Below, one piece after another: positions 6,008 to 6,212 of a stretch of DNA of 6,212 nucleotides; position 1 is the first letter of the stretch, and every line of letters starts with the position of its first letter. The translations under genes were made by a program, and so were the position numbers. The stretch spans positions 13,017 through 19,228 of the forward strand of contig DIPA01000009.1 of NCBI GenBank assembly GCA_002427055.1, given 5' to 3'. Below the pieces are notes generated by a model, which saw only the letters and a list, made by a program, of their open reading frames with translations, ran no database searches and was not told the origin of the DNA. The DNA comes from Firmicutes bacterium UBA5500 (lineage in GTDB: Bacteria; Bacillota; UBA994; UBA5500).

Positions 6008-6041
6008 CTGATATACTGGATGCTATACCAGCATATTGCAG
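6008..6041. promoter_or_regulatory. Operator-like dyad upstream of the holin-like gene
   Basis: ATATACTGG (6011-6019) and CCAGCATAT (6028-6036) form a 9-bp inverted repeat with one mismatch around 8 bases. CTG (6008-6010) and CAG (6039-6041) extend it after a 2-base bulge. The stretch is AT-rich and lies 27-60 bases upstream of ATG 5981. No convincing -35/-10 pair could be fixed here, so whether it is an operator or a leader hairpin is open. Confidence 0.4.
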
Positions 6042-6098
6042 ATTCGGGGATTTTGTGCATGCCTGAAAAACCCTAGTGCTAGGCCATCTCGAACCATT

Positions 6099-6143
6099 CC
6101 CGAGGGGTCATGTGAGACAAACTGAACGTCCCCCTGTCTCGGG
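6099..6143. repeat. Inverted repeat element related to the GGGGACGGTTCT family
   Basis: CCCGAG (6099-6104) pairs with CTCGGG (6138-6143), and inside it GAGACA (6114-6119) is mirrored by TGTCTC (6135-6140). On the - strand the interior reads GGGGGACGTTCAGTTTGTC, close to the GGGGACGGTTCT core at 4619-4658 but in the opposite orientation. The two pairings share bases, so they would be alternative folds. It probably belongs to a dispersed non-coding repeat; it carries no coding frame. Confidence 0.55.
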
Positions 6144-6148
6144 GCAAC

Positions 6149-6173
6149 AAAAAACCGCACACTTGGTGTGCGG
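6149..6173 (-). terminator. Rho-independent terminator downstream of the tRNA gene
   Basis: Bases 6155-6162 (CCGCACAC) pair with 6166-6173 (GTGTGCGG) around a 3-base loop. On the - strand the stem is followed by six T (6154-6149). It lies 10 bases beyond the CCA end of the tRNA and would end tRNA transcription before the holin-like gene, implying that the latter has its own promoter. Confidence 0.88.
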
Positions 6174-6183
6174 GATTCATGCT

Positions 6184-6212
6184 TGGTGTCGGAGGGGGGA
6201 CTTGAACCCCCA
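6184..6212 (-). tRNA. tRNA gene, 3' part only (cut by window edge)
   Basis: Read on the - strand from 6212 to 6184, the sequence gives a T-arm GGGGG-TTCAAGT-CCCCC, a 7-base acceptor strand CTCCGAC, discriminator A and an encoded CCA. The T-loop TTCAAGT is canonical. The 5' acceptor partner, D-arm and anticodon lie beyond the right edge, so the amino acid cannot be assigned. The A discriminator and GGTTCAAGTCC style are compatible with tRNA-Leu but also with other isotypes. It is followed by its own terminator. Confidence 0.92.

Noticed and set aside
5722..6066. Open frame on the + strand opposite the small membrane protein
   Set aside because: The opposite strand encodes a coherent three-helix protein with a strong ribosome site, while this frame is basic, low in motifs and runs through repeat sequence.
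6184..6212. Phage or island attachment site at the tRNA 3' end
   Set aside because: No direct repeat of the tRNA 3' end and no integrase gene is found elsewhere in the window.

Overview
The window looks like a chromosomal segment of a Gram-positive, clostridia-type Firmicute. This is inferred from strong G-rich Shine-Dalgarno sites before most genes, hairpin terminators in nearly every gap, an amidase ending in a copper-amine-oxidase-like stalk domain, and a histidine kinase with the H-box style of sporulation kinases. No species can be named from the sequence alone. It holds six protein genes, all with intact reading frames, and the 3' end of one tRNA gene.

Layout from left to right. (1) An ArsB/SLC13-type (ion transporter superfamily) permease on + (35-1303) converges on a LabA-like NYN-domain protein on - (1348-2196). 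A 14-bp hairpin fills the 44-bp gap. (2) A 223-bp gap divides the divergent NYN and kinase genes. It carries an extended -10 promoter for the kinase and a hairpin in its leader. (3) An orphan membrane histidine kinase on + (2420-3445) converges on an RlmM-like FtsJ-fold ribose methyltransferase on - (3509-4528) through a shared 12-bp hairpin. (4) The 326-bp gap 4529-4854 has no gene. It holds the methyltransferase promoter, a 20-bp tandem repeat, a 65-nt nested palindrome, two degenerate copies of the repeat core, and the amidase terminator. (5) A small three-helix membrane protein (5658-5981) followed by a leaderless N-acetylmuramoyl-L-alanine amidase (4855-5580), both on -, form a likely two-gene unit resembling a holin-endolysin pair. 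(6) Region 5982-6183 holds an operator-like dyad, another repeat related to the 4619-4658 unit, and the tRNA terminator. The right edge is the 3' part of a tRNA gene on -.

The genes do not form one pathway; they are mostly single units closed by their own terminators. The only pair with an evident joint role is the small membrane protein plus amidase, which could act together on the cell wall. The least explained content is the structured repeat cluster between the methyltransferase and amidase genes, its relative near the tRNA, and a recurring GCAACA hexamer at the foot of the terminator hairpins. No CRISPR array, complete mobile element, prophage structural gene or defence system was seen.
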